From NCBI RefSeq assembly GCF_030818935.1, contig NZ_JAUTBD010000001.1, forward strand, positions 124,001 through 188,000: DNA of 64,000 nucleotides, read 5' to 3'. Of the stretch, positions 17,877-27,807 are shown in pieces (position 1 is the first letter of the stretch; each line of letters opens with the position of its first letter). A program made the position numbers and the translations under genes. Origin of the DNA: Microbacterium sp. SORGH_AS_1204. GTDB taxonomy: Bacteria; Actinomycetota; Actinomycetes; Actinomycetales; Microbacteriaceae. Below the pieces are notes generated by a model. The model had not been told where the DNA came from. It saw only the letters and a program-made list of their open reading frames with translations, and did not search any database.

Positions 17877-18665
17877 ATGATCGATCTGTCCGGAAAGACC
17901 GCGCTCGTCACCGGAGGATCCCGCGGGATCGGGCGGGCCGTCTCGATGCGCCTCGCTCAGGCGGGCGCCTCCGTCGTGATCCTCGACCGTTCCGACTGGT
18001 CGCTGCCCGAGGACCGCTCGTGCTCGGGGGCGATCCGCGCCCGCGGCGGGCGTGCGGAGTCCCGAGAGCTCGACGTCGCGGACTCGGCCCAGGTGGACGC
18101 CGTGATCGGTGCCATCGCCGCCGAACGTCCGATCGACATCCTCGTGAACAACGCCGGTGTGCTGCACTCCGGCACCACGACCGAGACGACCGACGAGGTG
18201 TGGCGCCACCAGTTCGCGGTGAACGTCGACGGCACCTTCTTCTGCACGCGAGCGGTGATCCGCACGATGCTGGCTGCGGACCGCGGCGGGAAGATCGTGA
18301 ACGTCTCCTCCATCAGCGGACTGCGGGCGAACCCGGGCTTCGCCGCGTACTGCGCGAGCAAGGCCGCGATCGTGAATCTCACCCGCCAGGCGGGCATCGA
18401 TTACGCCGCTCAGGGCATCAACGTCAACGGTGTCGCTCCGGGGTTCGTCGAGACCGACATGACCTCGATCTACGGCCCCGACATCCGTGCGGCGCTGGAG
18501 GGGCAGACGCCCAACGGGCGTTGGGCGACGCCGGAGCAGATCGCGGACTCCGTGCTCTTCCTCTCGTCGCCGCTCGCCGACCACATCTGTGGCGAGATCC
18601 TCGCCGTGGACGGCGGGTGGCTCGTCGGGACCCCCGTCGTCGTGCCGACCGCCGCCGTCTCCTGA
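17877..18665 (+). CDS. Short-chain dehydrogenase/reductase
   Basis: 262 aa, classical SDR. TGGSRGIG cofactor loop at about 12-19, NNAG at about 92, catalytic Ser in VNVSSISG and YCASK catalytic Tyr/Lys. Oxidises or reduces an alcohol/carbonyl with NAD(P)(H). An Asp in the second strand (VVILDRSDW) favours NAD(H). ATG at 17877 with GGAGGC ahead. It follows the symporter hairpin and precedes an amidase; a role in converting the aldehyde or alcohol product is inferred. Confidence 0.9.
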   Translation: MIDLSGKTALVTGGSRGIGRAVSMRLAQAGASVVILDRSDWSLPEDRSCSGAIRARGGRAESRELDVADSAQVDAVIGAIAAERPIDILVNNAGVLHSGTTTETTDEVWRHQFAVNVDGTFFCTRAVIRTMLAADRGGKIVNVSSISGLRANPGFAAYCASKAAIVNLTRQAGIDYAAQGINVNGVAPGFVETDMTSIYGPDIRAALEGQTPNGRWATPEQIADSVLFLSSPLADHICGEILAVDGGWLVGTPVVVPTAAVS

Positions 18666-18720
18666 GTGTCACGACATCGTCGGACTCCTTCCCACCTCCA
18701 CCCGTCACGAAGGGACTCCC

Positions 18721-20214
18721 ATGACATCGACAGACTCGACGACCACCGCGCCGACCGAAGGCGGCACCGCACACACCTCCGCCGAACGACCGCGACTGAC
18801 TGCGGACGAGTACGCGTGGCTCTCCGCGAGGCAGATCGCGGCGCGGATCTCCGACGGAGAGCTGACCGCGGTCGAGGTCGCTGAAGCCGCCTGTGCGCGC
18901 ATCGAGCAGATCAACCCGGCCCTGAACGCCTATGTCTTCTTCGACCGGGCTCAGGTGCTGCGCGATGCGGCGGACCTCGACGCGAAGCAAGCCTCCGGCG
19001 CCCCGCTCGGACCGCTGCACGGAGTGCCGTTCGCCATCAAGTCGCTCACCTCGGTGGCGGGCCTGCCCGCCACGCACGCCATGAAACCTTTCGCCCACGA
19101 GATCGCCGAGCGCGACGCTGTCGTGGTCACGCGACTCAAGGATGCCGGCGGCCTCTTCACCGGACTCACCAACGCGCCCGAGGCGGGATACTACGGCGGC
19201 ACGGACGGGCACCTGTACGGCCCCACGCACAACCCGTGGAAGCGGGGGTTCACGGCGGGAGGCTCGTCCGGAGGATCGGCCGCCGCCGTCGCCGCCGGGC
19301 TCGTCCCCCTCGCGGAGGGCGCCGACGGGGCGGGATCGGTCCGGATCCCCGCGGCCATGTGCGGCGTCGTCGGGCTGAAGCCCTCGCTTGGGCGGATCCC
19401 GCACTCGCTGCTCCCCGCGAGCTACGAGACGTGGGTCTTCCACGGCCCCCTCGCCCGCGACGTCGCTGACGCCGCGCTCATGTACGACGTCATGGCGGGA
19501 TTCGACCCGTCCGACCCTTTGAGCCTGCCGGCGGAACCGGCCCGCCGAGAGGATGCCTCGACGTCGCTCGCCGGGTGGCGGGTCGCATACTCGCCCGACC
19601 TCCACGTCGGGTACGTCGACCCGGAGGTGGCGCGCATCTGCCGCGAGGCGGTCGCCGCGTTCGAGGAGCTCGGCGCGACCGTCACCGAGGCGACTCCGGA
19701 CTGGGGACAGCCGGAGCAGGCGATGTGGGAAGGCATCTGGGTGCCCGGCTTCGCCTCCGACTACGACGTCTTCCCGGACTGGCGTGCCATGAGCGGGCAG
19801 GTCGATGACCGTCTGATCGAGATCCACGAACAGGCCGCATCGCTGACGGCCGTCGAGATCAGTCGCGCGCAGGTGTTCCGCTCCAAGATGTACGCGACCT
19901 TCGTGGAGTTCATGCGCGAGTACGACCTGCTCGTCTCTCCCACACTGGCGTCGGCGGCATTCCCGCTGTCGCAGTTCGCACCGTCGTGGCTCGAAGACGC
20001 GCCCTTGCGGAGCCAGCTGCTGGGGTGGCTGCTCACCTACCCGTACAACCTTCTCACCTCGCCCGCCATCACCGTCCCCGCGGGCTTCACGGCGGACGGC
20101 CGCCCCGTGGGCCTCCAGATCGCGGCGCGGCATCGCGCCGACGGCGACGCCCTCGCGGCCGCCGCCGCCTTCGAGTCCGTCCGCCCCTGGTCTGCCGCGC
20201 GCCCGGTGCTGTGA
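18721..20214 (+). CDS. Amidase (amidase-signature family), right arm
   Basis: 497 aa. Catalytic Lys in PFAIKSLTSVAG, Gly/Ser signature TAGGSSGGSAAAVAAGL and nucleophile segment GADGAGSVRIPAAMCGVVGLKPS. It is clearly different from the left-arm amidase, so the two are not a recent duplication. The first 30 residues are Thr/Ala-rich and likely disordered. ATG start with GAAGGGAC. Two amidases in one regulon suggest an amide-containing growth substrate or a pair of consecutive hydrolyses. Confidence 0.9.
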   Translation: MTSTDSTTTAPTEGGTAHTSAERPRLTADEYAWLSARQIAARISDGELTAVEVAEAACARIEQINPALNAYVFFDRAQVLRDAADLDAKQASGAPLGPLHGVPFAIKSLTSVAGLPATHAMKPFAHEIAERDAVVVTRLKDAGGLFTGLTNAPEAGYYGGTDGHLYGPTHNPWKRGFTAGGSSGGSAAAVAAGLVPLAEGADGAGSVRIPAAMCGVVGLKPSLGRIPHSLLPASYETWVFHGPLARDVADAALMYDVMAGFDPSDPLSLPAEPARREDASTSLAGWRVAYSPDLHVGYVDPEVARICREAVAAFEELGATVTEATPDWGQPEQAMWEGIWVPGFASDYDVFPDWRAMSGQVDDRLIEIHEQAASLTAVEISRAQVFRSKMYATFVEFMREYDLLVSPTLASAAFPLSQFAPSWLEDAPLRSQLLGWLLTYPYNLLTSPAITVPAGFTADGRPVGLQIAARHRADGDALAAAAAFESVRPWSAARPVL

Positions 20215-20248
20215 CCCCGCCCCCCCCGACCCAGAACGGAACACACCC

Positions 20249-21415
20249 ATGAACACCGCCGTTGACGCGACAGGTACCTCCACCGATCCGAGCACACGGA
20301 TCGACTTCCTCTATTTGTCCGAGCCCGACATGGTCGCGGCCGGAGTGACGGACATGGCCGCGTGCGTCGACACGATGGAACGGATGTTCCGAGTGCTCGG
20401 CGCGGGCGACTACCGGATGGCGGGCAAGAACGCCGATTCGCACGGTGCGATGGTCACGTTCCCCGACGCCCCGCTGTTCCCCCGGATGCCGCGCAACGCC
20501 GAGGACCGGCGGTTCATGGCGATGCCGGCGTACCTCGGCGGAGGTTTCCACGCCGCCGGGGTGAAGTGGTACGGATCCAACGTCGAGAACAAGAAGGCGG
20601 GCCTGCCGCGCTCGATACACCTCTTCGTGTTGAACGACGTCGAGACCGGCGCTCCCGTGGCACTCATGTCGGCGAACTTGCTCAGTGCGATGCGGACGGG
20701 AGCAATCCCCGGTGTCGGCGCGCGACAGTTCGCTCGAGAGGACTCCCGGGTCGTCGGCATCGTCGGCCCCGGGGTGATGGCCCGCACCGCCCTGCAGTCC
20801 TTCATCGTGGCGCGACCCGGCATCGAGCTCGTCAAGGTCAAGGGCCGCGGCGCCCGCGGCGAGCAGGCGTTCCGGGAGTGGGCGGAGCGCGAGTTCCCCG
20901 GTCTGCGGGTGGAGATCGTCGCGACCAACGAGGATGCTGTTCGCGATGCCGACATCGTCACGTACTGCACGACCAGCGGCGGCACCCCGGAGAACTACCC
21001 GGAACTGCGGCGGGAGTGGGTCGCCCCCGGCGCGTATCTCGCCATGCCGTCCTCGGTGCGGCTTGACGAGGCGTTGCTCGCCCCCGACGTCCGCAGGGTG
21101 GTCGACAACACGGGCCTCTACGAGGCGTGGGCCGACGAGTTCCCCTACCCCACGTACGCGTCCATCCCGATCGTCGGATGTCACTTCACCGATCTGATTC
21201 ACGAGGGCCGCATGGCTCCCGAGGAGATGGAGGACATCGGGAAGATCCTCGCGTCGGGTGAGGGCGGCCGCCGCAACGACGAGGAGATCGTGCTCTTCTC
21301 GATCGGGGGCATGCCCGTGGAGGACGTGGCATGGGCGACGCAGGTGCTCGCGAATGCGCGGGATCGAGGGATCGGCACCCCCCTCAACCTGTGGGACGTC
21401 CCGGTGCTCGCGTGA
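20249..21415 (+). CDS. Ornithine cyclodeaminase / mu-crystallin family protein
   Basis: 388 aa. The family fold binds NAD(P) through the segment VVGIVGPGVMARTALQSF, and the conserved LMSANLLSAMRTGAIPGVGAR precedes it. Members include ornithine cyclodeaminase, alanine dehydrogenase and imine reductases. It is longer than typical OCD (about 330 aa), with an extended N-terminus. No strong ribosome site; the stop overlaps the following flavin oxidase (GTGA). A physical partner role for that oxidase is possible. The substrate is not evident. Confidence 0.85.
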   Translation: MNTAVDATGTSTDPSTRIDFLYLSEPDMVAAGVTDMAACVDTMERMFRVLGAGDYRMAGKNADSHGAMVTFPDAPLFPRMPRNAEDRRFMAMPAYLGGGFHAAGVKWYGSNVENKKAGLPRSIHLFVLNDVETGAPVALMSANLLSAMRTGAIPGVGARQFAREDSRVVGIVGPGVMARTALQSFIVARPGIELVKVKGRGARGEQAFREWAEREFPGLRVEIVATNEDAVRDADIVTYCTTSGGTPENYPELRREWVAPGAYLAMPSSVRLDEALLAPDVRRVVDNTGLYEAWADEFPYPTYASIPIVGCHFTDLIHEGRMAPEEMEDIGKILASGEGGRRNDEEIVLFSIGGMPVEDVAWATQVLANARDRGIGTPLNLWDVPVLA

Positions 21416-22572
21416 CTGCCGACCGGATCCCGACCGCCGACGTGGTCGTCGTCGGAGCCGGGACCGTCGGCGCGATGACCTTGTGGCACCTCAGCCGTGA
21501 GACGGGGACGCGCGTCGTCGGGATCGAGCAGTACGGTCGCGCGCACGGGCGCGGCTCGTTCGCGGGGGAGTCCCGGCTGTTCCGCGTCGCGTACAAGGAG
21601 GGGGACGTCTACGTGCCCCTCCTCCGCGAGGCCCGCCGGCTCTGGCACGAGCTGCAGGACGAGGCCGACCGATCGCTGTTCCTGCCGGTGGGGGCGCTCA
21701 GCATCGGCGCGCCGGATCAGCCGGAGATGCAGGCCACCCTCGCGACGATCGCGAGCCACGACCTCCCGCACCGCGTCCTCGACCAGCACGATCTTCGCGA
21801 AGCCTTTCCGCCGCACGCCCCGCGCGAGGGCGACATCGGAATTCTCGACACGCAGGGCGGCGGTCTGCGTCCGGAGGCATCCGTCCTCGGGGCGCTCGAT
21901 CTCGCGGAGCGAGCGGGCGTCGACATGCTGTACCACTGCCCGGTGCTCGACATCGAGGTGCAGCGCGGGGGAGTCGTCGTCCGCACGGCCCAGGGAGAGA
22001 TCTCCGCCGGCGTCGTCGTGATCGCGGCCGGCTCGTGGGCGTCCGAGCTCGTCCCCGCGCTGGCGGAGCTGGTGAGCGTGCGCCAGCTGGCTCTGACGTG
22101 GTTCATGCCGCGTGACATCCGCGCGTACGAGCCGGAGCGGTTCCCCGTCTTCATGCGGGACATCGGCACGGCGCACGTCTTCGGCGCGCCGACGCTCGAC
22201 GGCTACAGCGTGAAGGTCAGCCCCGGACACGACGGTATGGCGCAGGGGCGGCGGGTCGCCGATCTCCCTACCACTCTGTCGTCGCGGCAGCTACGGCTGC
22301 TCGGGCTGCGCGTCCGGGAGTTCTTCCCCGACATGAATCCCGAGCCCGTCCGGTTCAGCTCGCATCACGACGCCTACACGGCCGACCGTGTCCCGATCAT
22401 CGACCGCAGCGCCGAGGGGCGAGTGGTCACGGTCACGGGCTTGTCGGGACACGGGTTCAAGTTCGCCCCCGTCTTCGGTCGCCTGGTGCGCGATCTCGTC
22501 GTAGACGGGCGCAGCGCCGACCTGCCCCCGTCGTTCTCGCTTGCGGAGCATCTCATCCGCCGGGCGGGCTGA
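21412..22572 (+). CDS. FAD-dependent oxidoreductase, monomeric sarcosine/N-methyl-amino-acid oxidase-like
   Basis: 386 aa. The Rossmann FAD motif VVVGAGTVGAMTLWHL is near the N-terminus and GLSGHGFKFAPVFGRL is the C-terminal flavin motif of the MSOX/MTOX family (DAO fold). The family usually bonds FAD to a Cys two residues before a Tyr-Thr pair. Here that position reads HDAYTADRVPIID, so the Cys seems replaced by Asp and FAD may be non-covalent. GTG start overlaps the OCD-like gene. Last gene of the right arm. Confidence 0.88.
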   Translation: MTADRIPTADVVVVGAGTVGAMTLWHLSRETGTRVVGIEQYGRAHGRGSFAGESRLFRVAYKEGDVYVPLLREARRLWHELQDEADRSLFLPVGALSIGAPDQPEMQATLATIASHDLPHRVLDQHDLREAFPPHAPREGDIGILDTQGGGLRPEASVLGALDLAERAGVDMLYHCPVLDIEVQRGGVVVRTAQGEISAGVVVIAAGSWASELVPALAELVSVRQLALTWFMPRDIRAYEPERFPVFMRDIGTAHVFGAPTLDGYSVKVSPGHDGMAQGRRVADLPTTLSSRQLRLLGLRVREFFPDMNPEPVRFSSHHDAYTADRVPIIDRSAEGRVVTVTGLSGHGFKFAPVFGRLVRDLVVDGRSADLPPSFSLAEHLIRRAG

Positions 22573-22858
22573 GGGGCGGACCGTCTGCCAGGGCGCCACC
22601 TCCGGCCCGAGTGCGTACGACCCGGTCGGCGGGGAAGCCGCGCAGGCCCGAAGCGCTGCCGTCCTTACCCGCTTCGGTGTAGTCGGCGGTGGTGGCGCGT
22701 CGTCGTGTGGGTGAGAAGCGAATTCCGCGCATCGAGCCAGCGGGCGGACGCCGAGGTGGGCGACGACCCGCGTGCCCGAGACGCTGGGCGCGCCGGGATG
22801 CCAACGGCGCTGGGCGTGCGCGGCATCCGGAAGTTGAGCCAATTCATATCAAGTCTCC
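22573..22858. other. Gene-free gap before the dnaK promoter
   Basis: No convincing gene, repeat or hairpin. Minus-strand frames of 60-83 codons cross it, but they are Arg-rich, lack ribosome sites and one overlaps the flavin oxidase gene. Confidence 0.5.
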
Positions 22859-24846
<1,988 letters not shown>

Positions 24847-24855
24847 GCAGAGAAC

Positions 24856-25470
24856 ATGGCACACAAGGACGACGATCAGCCCACGGGCTCGGGCGCCGGT
24901 CCTGACGAGACGGGGCCGGAGGAGAACACCTCCGGCCCCGCGCCGTCGGGCGAGCAGCCTGAGAGCGATGGGACGGATGCCGATGGCCTGACCATCGAAG
25001 ACATCCTCGGCGCCGAGCAGACGCCCGAGGCCGCAGCCGAAGACGCCGGTTCCGACCGCGAAGCCTCGCTGCTGATCGACCTCAAGCGTCTGCAGGCCGA
25101 GTACGCCAACTACCGTCGGCGCACCGAAGAGCAGCGCCAGCGTGAGATCGAGCGCGCCAAGGGCGAGGCCGTGAAGGGCCTGCTGCCCGTCATGGACGAC
25201 CTCGACCGCGCCGCAAAGCACGGCGACCTCGTCGAGGGCAGCCCGCTGGCCGCCATCGGCGACAAGGTGCGCGCGGTGGCCGAGCGTCTCGGTGTGGTGT
25301 CGTACGGCGCCGTCGGCGACGTTTTCGATCCGCAGCAGCACGAGGCGATCTTCCAGGCGCCGACCCCCGGTGCGACCGAGACCACGATCCTCGAGGTCGT
25401 CGAGGTCGGCTACCGCCTCGGTTCGGTCGAGCTGCGACCGGCGAAGGTCGTCGTCGCCGTGCCGGCCTAA
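24856..25470 (+). CDS. grpE: Nucleotide exchange factor GrpE
   Basis: 204 aa. An acidic, disordered N-terminus (1-about 70) is followed by the coiled-coil helix (about 72-110, LLIDLKRLQAEYANYRRRTEEQ). The beta-rich head ends in VVEVGYRLGSVELRPAKVVVA. Releases ADP from DnaK. Nine bases after dnaK, with only AGAG as ribosome site. Confidence 0.97.
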   Translation: MAHKDDDQPTGSGAGPDETGPEENTSGPAPSGEQPESDGTDADGLTIEDILGAEQTPEAAAEDAGSDREASLLIDLKRLQAEYANYRRRTEEQRQREIERAKGEAVKGLLPVMDDLDRAAKHGDLVEGSPLAAIGDKVRAVAERLGVVSYGAVGDVFDPQQHEAIFQAPTPGATETTILEVVEVGYRLGSVELRPAKVVVAVPA

Positions 25471-25481
25471 GAGGAGGATCC

Positions 25482-26468
25482 ATGGCGAGTCAGGACTGGT
25501 TCGACAAGGACTTCTACAAGGTCCTCGGTGTCGACAAGAGTGTCAGCGCTGCCGATCTGAAGAAGACGTACCGCAAGCTCGCGCGCCAGTACCACCCCGA
25601 CTCGAACCCCGGTGACGCGAAGGCCGAAGCGAAGTTCAAGGAGATCAGCGAGGCGTACTCGGTGCTCAACGACCCCGAGCAGCGCGAGGAGTACGACCAG
25701 ATCCGGGCCATGGGCTCGGGGGCGCGCTTCTCGGCTCCCGGGGCCGGCGGTGGCGGGGGCTTCGACGACGTCTTCAGTCGCTTCGGTCAGCAGCGCGGCG
25801 GCGGTCAGGCGCCGGGCGGCTTCGAAGACATCTTCTCGATGTTCGATCAGGGCGGCGGCGGCTTCGGCTCCGGCCGGTTCGGTCAGACCACGGGCGGGTT
25901 CCGGGGATTCGGCGGCCCGCAACGCGGGGCCGACGTCACGGCGCGCACGACGCTCGACTTCGTCACCGCGGCCAAGGGCGAGACGATCACCCTGCAGGGC
26001 GAAGACAACGTGCCCTTCAAGGTGAAGATCCCCGCGGGCGTCTCCGACGGGCAGAAGATCCGTCTGCGTGGCCGGGGTCGTAAATCGCCCGACGGCGGCG
26101 AGAGCGGCGACATCGTCGTGACCGTCGCGGTGCGCCCACACCCGGTGTTCACGCGCGACGGCCTCAACCTGCGGGTGGCGGTCCCCGTCACCTTCACCGA
26201 GGCCGCCCTCGGCGCGACGATCGAGGTCCCCACCCTCGGCGGTGACCCGGTGCGCCTGCGCGTCGCTCCCGGCACCCCGTCAGGGCGTGTGCTGCGCGTC
26301 AAAGGACGCGGAATCGAGTCCAGCAAGGGCTCCGGTGACCTGCTCGCCGAGGTCCAGGTCGCGGTGCCCGCTCACCTGGACGACGCCGCCCGCGAGGCCC
26401 TCGAGCGTTTCCAAGAACTGCAGCCGAAAGAGAACCCGCGCGCCGATCTGATGTCGAAAGCGCGATAG
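25482..26468 (+). CDS. dnaJ: DnaJ-family co-chaperone without zinc fingers (CbpA-like)
   Basis: 328 aa. J-domain at about 9-75 with the HPD motif (QYHPDSNPGD), then a Gly/Phe-rich linker (about 80-150), then two beta-sandwich C-terminal domains. The four CxxCxGxG repeats of type-I DnaJ are missing: the G/F region runs straight into VTARTTLDFVTAAKGE. It is therefore a type-II (CbpA-like) protein serving as the operon's J-protein. GAGGAGG ribosome site before ATG. Confidence 0.95.
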   Translation: MASQDWFDKDFYKVLGVDKSVSAADLKKTYRKLARQYHPDSNPGDAKAEAKFKEISEAYSVLNDPEQREEYDQIRAMGSGARFSAPGAGGGGGFDDVFSRFGQQRGGGQAPGGFEDIFSMFDQGGGGFGSGRFGQTTGGFRGFGGPQRGADVTARTTLDFVTAAKGETITLQGEDNVPFKVKIPAGVSDGQKIRLRGRGRKSPDGGESGDIVVTVAVRPHPVFTRDGLNLRVAVPVTFTEAALGATIEVPTLGGDPVRLRVAPGTPSGRVLRVKGRGIESSKGSGDLLAEVQVAVPAHLDDAAREALERFQELQPKENPRADLMSKAR

Positions 26469-26485
26469 AACAGCATGAGTGGGCT

Positions 26486-26512
26486 CCCGGCATCCGGGTT
26501 CAGGATGCCGGG
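26486..26512 (+). other. Hairpin between dnaJ and hspR
   Basis: CCCGGCATCC and GGATGCCGGG with a seven-base loop, starting 18 bases after dnaJ. It lies inside the operon, so partial termination could keep hspR expression lower than the chaperone genes. Confidence 0.5.
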
Positions 26513-26544
26513 AACCCGCCGCCGACACGACGGAGGGAGAGACC

Positions 26545-26982
26545 GTGCCCGAGAGGGAGATCGACGAAGACGCCCCCATCTTCGCCATCGCCGCCGCTGC
26601 CGAGCTGTCGAACATGCACCCGCAGACCCTGCGGCAGTACGACCGGCTCGGTCTCGTCGTGCCCGCGCGCACCCAGGGCGGGTCGCGCCGCTACTCCAGC
26701 CGTCACGTGCAGCAGCTGCGCGAGGTGGCTCGTCTGTCGGGCGAGGGCATGAGCCTGCCCGCCATCGCCCGCCTGCTCACCCTCGAACAGCAGGTGCACG
26801 ACCTCGCGCGCCGCGTGAACGACCTCGAGCGTCAATTGACGATCGAGCGGCAGTCGCGCCCGGGTGCCCGCGTCTTCGCAGCCGGGGCCACCGGCTCGGT
26901 CGTCACGCTCCGCCACGGCGCTCGCGTCCGCCGCGCCACCGACATCGTGCTGTGGCGCCCGCGCGACATGCACGGTGACTGA
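26545..26982 (+). CDS. hspR: Heat-shock repressor HspR (MerR family)
   Basis: 145 aa. MerR-type winged helix with ELSNMHPQTLRQYDRLGLVVPARTQGGSRRYS, the signature of HspR, then a coiled-coil (LEQQVHDLARRVNDLERQL) and a short basic tail. Binds HAIR repeats with DnaK as co-repressor. GTG start with GGAGGGAGAG just ahead; a longer frame from 26479 would include the intergenic hairpin and is unlikely. HAIR elements at 22886-22906 and 37481-37501 are its visible targets. Confidence 0.95.
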   Translation: MPEREIDEDAPIFAIAAAAELSNMHPQTLRQYDRLGLVVPARTQGGSRRYSSRHVQQLREVARLSGEGMSLPAIARLLTLEQQVHDLARRVNDLERQLTIERQSRPGARVFAAGATGSVVTLRHGARVRRATDIVLWRPRDMHGD

Positions 26983-27044
26983 CGGCGTCCTCAAGGCCCC
27001 GGCTCGACCGTCTCGTTGCGACGGGTTCGCTGGCTCGGGGCGGC

Positions 27045-27638
27045 TCAGGCCGGCTTGATCCGTAGAACCGTAGGCACTTCGCCGACCTTCAGGTCGTCGA
27101 CGACGCGCACCGTGCGTGCCACGGCATCCACCGTCCCCACGACGGTGCCGAAGCGCTCACGATCGGAGCAGACGGCCGTCACCGTGACGAAGTGCGAGCC
27201 GGTGTCCCACGTGTAGGTCGCGAAGGGCGGCGTGCGCGGGTCGCTCGGCAGCGGCATGGCCAGCTTCTCGCCGACCCCGAGGAAGGGATTGGGGAACGAC
27301 TCGGTGTCGTCGTACTCCATCGACATCATGGCCCGGGCGGTTCGCGCCTGCGGAGTCGCCTCCTGCAATTGCGCCATGACGACGAGCAGTTCGGGGTCGC
27401 TCTTCCACACCCACACCAGCACGCGCCCGGCGGCCCGGCGCATCAGCAGCGGGGTCGCCTGGCTCAGGAGCCACGCGAAGGCGCCGCCGCCGGGGCGGGG
27501 GGCCGCTCCCGCCGCCTGATTGGCCTGGCTGAGCAGCATGCCGATCGCGGCCTTACGGTGGCGGCGGCCGCGCAGGCCGAGGGAGCCGGTGACGGGCACC
27601 CAAAGGTCGGCGGGGGCGTCGGCCTGCAGTCGGGACAT
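27045..27638 (-). CDS. Conserved-looking protein of unknown function
   Basis: 197 aa, not recognised. No signal peptide or clear membrane helix; a moderately hydrophobic central part (AFAWLLSQATPLLMRRAAGRVLVWVWK) and a beta-rich C-terminal half (ATYTWDTGSHFVTVTAVCSDRERFGTVVGTVDAV) suggest two segments. Codon use is as in its neighbours. The minus-strand sequence TAGGCT, six bases, ATG gives leaderless spacing and supports this start. It faces the hspR operon convergently. Confidence 0.7.
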   Translation of the reverse strand: MSRLQADAPADLWVPVTGSLGLRGRRHRKAAIGMLLSQANQAAGAAPRPGGGAFAWLLSQATPLLMRRAAGRVLVWVWKSDPELLVVMAQLQEATPQARTARAMMSMEYDDTESFPNPFLGVGEKLAMPLPSDPRTPPFATYTWDTGSHFVTVTAVCSDRERFGTVVGTVDAVARTVRVVDDLKVGEVPTVLRIKPA

Positions 27639-27807
27639 GCCCTCAGCCTACGATCCGGTGCCGGGAAGAGGGATGCCGGAGGCTCGGCGCGGGGCGGCGG
27701 CAGCCGTCGATCGCGGGTGTGCGCGCAGAGGGTCGCCGGTGTCGGAGGTTGGTGCAAGGCTGTATTCGGCGGCCACCCCGACCGCATCACGATCGTTCGG
27801 AGGTGCC

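Noticed and set aside
16134..18584. 816-codon minus-strand frame across the symporter and SDR genes
   Set aside because: His/Asp/Arg-rich antisense by-product; the plus-strand genes have clear family motifs, ribosome sites and coupling.
9507..22572. Catabolic cluster considered as a recently acquired genomic island
   Set aside because: No integrase, transposase, tRNA or direct-repeat boundary seen, and GC content and codon style look like the neighbours by eye.
22553..22847. Two minus-strand frames of 60 and 83 codons before dnaK
   Set aside because: Arg-rich, no ribosome site, no family; one overlaps the end of the flavin oxidase gene.
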